Shown piece after piece: positions 6,401 through 7,382 of a stretch of 7,382 bases of DNA (positions within the stretch are counted from its first letter, which is position 1; every line of letters begins with the position of its first letter). Made by a program: the position numbers and the translations under genes. The stretch comes from JBNJEM01 sp051745935 (lineage in GTDB: Bacteria; Planctomycetota; Planctomycetia; Pirellulales; Pirellulaceae), in assembly GCA_051745935.1 (NCBI GenBank), contig JBNJEM010000399.1, positions 1-7,382 on the forward strand. The letters run 5' to 3'. The notes below the pieces were generated by a model, which did no database searches, had not been told where the DNA came from, and was given only the letters and a program-made list of their open reading frames with translations.

Positions 6401-7087
6401 AAGATCAGCAACATTGGCGCGGTCAATATGGAGGCGCTGGATGAACTGGACGATCTTGAATCGCGATTCGAAAACCTTAACGGCCAATACCAGGACCTGA
6501 CCGCGGCGAAAGAATCGTTGGAACGGATTATCCAAAAGATCAACGCCGATAGCCGGCGGCTGTTTTCCGAAACCCTGGAAGGCATTCGAACCAACTTCCA
6601 GTCGTTGTATCGCAAAGCGTTCGGCGGCGGTCGAGCGGATATCGTGTTGGAAGACGGGGTGGACGTCCTGGAAAGCGGCGTCGACATCGTGGCCACGCCG
6701 CCCGGAAAACCATCCTTCAACAATACCCTGCTCAGCGGCGGTGAAAAAGCGCTGACCGCCGTGGCCCTGTTGCTGGCCATCTTTCAATATCGCCCCAGCC
6801 CGTTCTGCGTGCTCGATGAAGTCGACGCGCCCTTCGACGAAGCAAACATCGACCGGTTCGTGGACGTGCTGAAGGATTTCCTCGGATGGACCAAATTCGT
6901 GCTGGTGACCCATTCCAAGAAAACCATGATCGCCGCGACCACGCTTTACGGCGTCACCATGCAGGAGTCGGGCGTCTCGAAACAGGTCTCCGTGCGATTC
7001 GATGACGTGAGCGAGGACGGGCATATCAGTGACGAGGCGCTAAACAGGCCGGAAAACGCCGATCACGATGATGGCCGCGCCGCTTGA
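3449..7087 (+). CDS. smc: Chromosome partition protein SMC
   Basis: SMC dimers are ATP-driven clamps that compact the chromosome and help segregate sister origins, working with ScpA and ScpB (neither is in this window). The protein is 1212 residues from ATG 3449, a normal length, and complete. The N-terminal head has Walker A GPNGSGKS at 30-37, the Q-loop WVLGEQ ending at Q50, the arginine-finger region SIRGKEMSDVIFKGS, and EEAAGISRFKAKK at the head-arm junction. A first coiled coil runs about 165-500, the hinge about 505-670 (opening EGLTAGVQQVL, ending NADGSIVAGP), and a second coil of matching length about 675-1015. The C-terminal head has LSGGEKAL (1095-1102), Walker B FCVLDEVDAPFDEAN with D1123 and catalytic E1124, and the H-loop histidine H1155 in LVTHSKK. 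ATG 3449 gives the classical MLKALELAGFKSF start; GTG 3440 would add three residues. No Shine-Dalgarno is visible in the C-rich leader. The 98-base gap upstream shows only a very weak promoter match (TTGTCC, 16 bases, TATTCC). Confidence 0.97.
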   Translation: MLKALELAGFKSFAERTRFEFPPGITVVVGPNGSGKSNIVDAIKWVLGEQSAKSIRGKEMSDVIFKGSGIGGRKMLNTAEATIIFDNSGGHLGIDAPEVHITRRVYRSGEGEYLINGQGCRLKDVRDLFRGTGVGTDAYSLIEQGKVDRVLRASPRDRRAIFEEAAGISRFKAKKVEAQRRLERVEQNLLRLSDIVEEVGSRFRSVQSQAAKARKYREYSDRLQQLRTRIAMTQWRELADKLKHSELDLQRLGDQVDRLTAELTAEEARGLELDTEIDSAAVSIHEWERLASRKREKITALNSAADHQQSRLTDLEAEASRYRSQLLAMTGRADDVRARVERTRAEVSAAELERERVAGQLAEQEAAVARWLEQLEAWRGSIEDRRALHLANVRQIARLSNEITHQKARAKSAEQNVARSGEKLDKLVQEQEECNRRVDAAVRAKEQVSEEMERTAADLEAATRTLDENHRLLDRRRDELSLQRGRLNGIRERAALLEELERRHEGLTAGVQQVLAGARKQAEGPFQSVVGLVADVIEVPMQWAPLVDAALGPLARHVVVRDQRIFELLESGEFRLAGRVGFLTLPTVAPDHDLETVRLDDDTGVLGRLDELVQTSRELRPLLRQLLGGTWAVEMLAHARRLRATVRPPVRFVTLAGEIVNADGSIVAGPKDTLGLVSRRTELRDRRREEAVVQRQIASAEQEVTRLSENMDQQQQRVRELTERHKQQSEEAARHQARSQATHDQLRQLEGEISDLKRERQATRRSFEEASTRTEEAERQLRELERESADLEAAIQQIEASVKEGESTLQQCQNTVTAIQVDLAKSEQRLDGLRLQLHQDEANRRERSGAISETRDRLAETLEKHQVASREILTATSELATLYLDKDALLRDAAQEHERRRGLLAQRGHVTERLKKKQREIAAEREKLHQCELNVGAVRHEQQALADKLREDYGLELADLEEDYDQQQRQEMEAAEEEIDSLRRKISNIGAVNMEALDELDDLESRFENLNGQYQDLTAAKESLERIIQKINADSRRLFSETLEGIRTNFQSLYRKAFGGGRADIVLEDGVDVLESGVDIVATPPGKPSFNNTLLSGGEKALTAVALLLAIFQYRPSPFCVLDEVDAPFDEANIDRFVDVLKDFLGWTKFVLVTHSKKTMIAATTLYGVTMQESGVSKQVSVRFDDVSEDGHISDEALNRPENADHDDGRAA

Positions 7088-7114
7088 GGATCGATGTGGC
7101 CGCGCCACCAAGCG
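7081..7114 (+). terminator. Bulged hairpin overlapping the smc stop codon
   Basis: CGCTTG (7081-7086) pairs with CAAGCG (7109-7114). Inside it GTGGC (7096-7100) pairs with GCCAC (7104-7108) over a CGC loop, leaving a 9-base bulge on the 5' side only. The structure covers the end of smc, whose stop codon is at 7085-7087. There is no T-run after it, so it is either a non-classical transcript end or a 3' stabilising hairpin. Confidence 0.3.
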
Positions 7115-7161
7115 TGGACCAAGATGAATCAGCGAGCGGGATGACGCGGCACGGCCACGGG

Positions 7162-7188
7162 GGTGCGTGGTGGGTGGTGCGTGGTGGG
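7162..7188 (+). repeat. Two tandem copies of a 14-base G/T-rich unit
   Basis: GGTGCGTGGTGGG occurs at 7162-7174 and again at 7176-7188, a period of 14 bases. The unit is itself built from GTGG-type words, so slippage is a likely origin and copy number may vary between strains. Confidence 0.6.
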
Positions 7189-7326
7189 CTGATGAAAAAC
7201 CCGAAAATCGGACAAAATAGAACAAGTGGGTTGTGCCGAGTTTGTCGCGCGTGCTTGATTTAAGAGTGGAACATTTCGCCCCTAGGGCACGACGATGATC
7301 GCCGGTGCGTTAGATATCATTATAGG

Positions 7327-7356
7327 CCCACGGATGGCAGAACGGACCCACGGATG
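7327..7356 (+). repeat. Direct repeat CCCACGGATG, 20-base period
   Basis: CCCACGGATG occurs at 7327-7336 and 7347-7356. From memory, intergenic words containing CACGGATG are frequent in planctomycete and related genomes, which would make this the edge of a dispersed repeat. That link is recall, not a search result. The window ends 26 bases later, so the array may continue. Confidence 0.5.
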
Positions 7357-7382
7357 AAGAAAGATGGACAGACAACAAGCCG

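Larger units (their letters stand above)
7088..7382. other. Non-coding tail after smc
   Basis: No credible gene is present on either strand in these 295 bases. From about 7190 the composition becomes clearly more A/T-rich than the preceding genes, which fits an intergenic region. It holds two short direct repeats (7162-7188 and 7327-7356) and a small palindrome CCCTAGGG at 7280-7287. An ATG at 7354 stays open to the window edge but spans only nine full codons, so a gene starting there cannot be judged. Confidence 0.6.

Noticed and set aside
6526..6534. DnaA-box-like TTATCCAAA (8 of 9 to TTATCCACA)
   Set aside because: It is inside smc coding sequence. Other partial matches, such as TGATCCACA near 2827, are also in genes and do not cluster with AT-rich DNA, so there is no origin here.
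7040..7225. 61-codon minus-strand frame over the smc end and tail
   Set aside because: No start signal, low-complexity His/Pro/Arg content, and overlap with the smc C-terminus.
7294..7356. 20-codon frame ATG ATC GCC GGT to TGA in the tail
   Set aside because: No ribosome binding site, no motif, and it runs through the CCCACGGATG repeat; indistinguishable from chance.

Overview
The window reads as a piece of a GC-rich bacterial chromosome, most likely a planctomycete. The main pointer is a lipoprotein that joins a FlgI-like (flagellar P-ring) region to HEAT-type repeats with no flagellar gene nearby; I associate that arrangement with Planctomycetes from memory, not from a search. The variant SMC Walker B (DEVDAPFDEAN) and weak or absent Shine-Dalgarno sequences are compatible with this. 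All supported genes lie on the + strand. No mobile element, CRISPR array, tRNA or rRNA was seen.

Layout. Bases 1-264 hold no gene I can defend, although one frame is open from base 1 into the first gene. A small membrane protein (265-549) follows. The 206-base gap before rnpA carries a GC hairpin, a degenerate parS-like site and a G-rich tract. rnpA (756-1139) and yidD (1136-1378) overlap by four bases and form a compact tRNA-processing and membrane-insertion pair. The usual companions rpmH and yidC are not in view. A 157-base gap contains a good sigma-70-type promoter candidate ahead of the FlgI-like/HEAT lipoprotein (1536-3350). After a 98-base gap comes a complete smc gene (3449-7087) with ATPase head halves, two long coiled-coil arms and a hinge. 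The last 295 bases are non-coding, with a hairpin at the smc stop codon and two short direct repeats.

How the genes relate. RnpA is the protein subunit of RNase P. YidD helps membrane protein insertion by YidC. SMC organises and segregates the chromosome. These are housekeeping genes, and rnpA/yidD are often near the replication origin. The lipoprotein is the least understood gene: its N-terminal part resembles a ring-forming flagellar protein, but its lipobox, HEAT repeats, extra C-terminal region and acidic tail point to another role at the cell envelope. I see no strong evidence for a new multi-gene defence or mobile system. The best leads are the FlgI-like/HEAT lipoprotein and the parS-like site.
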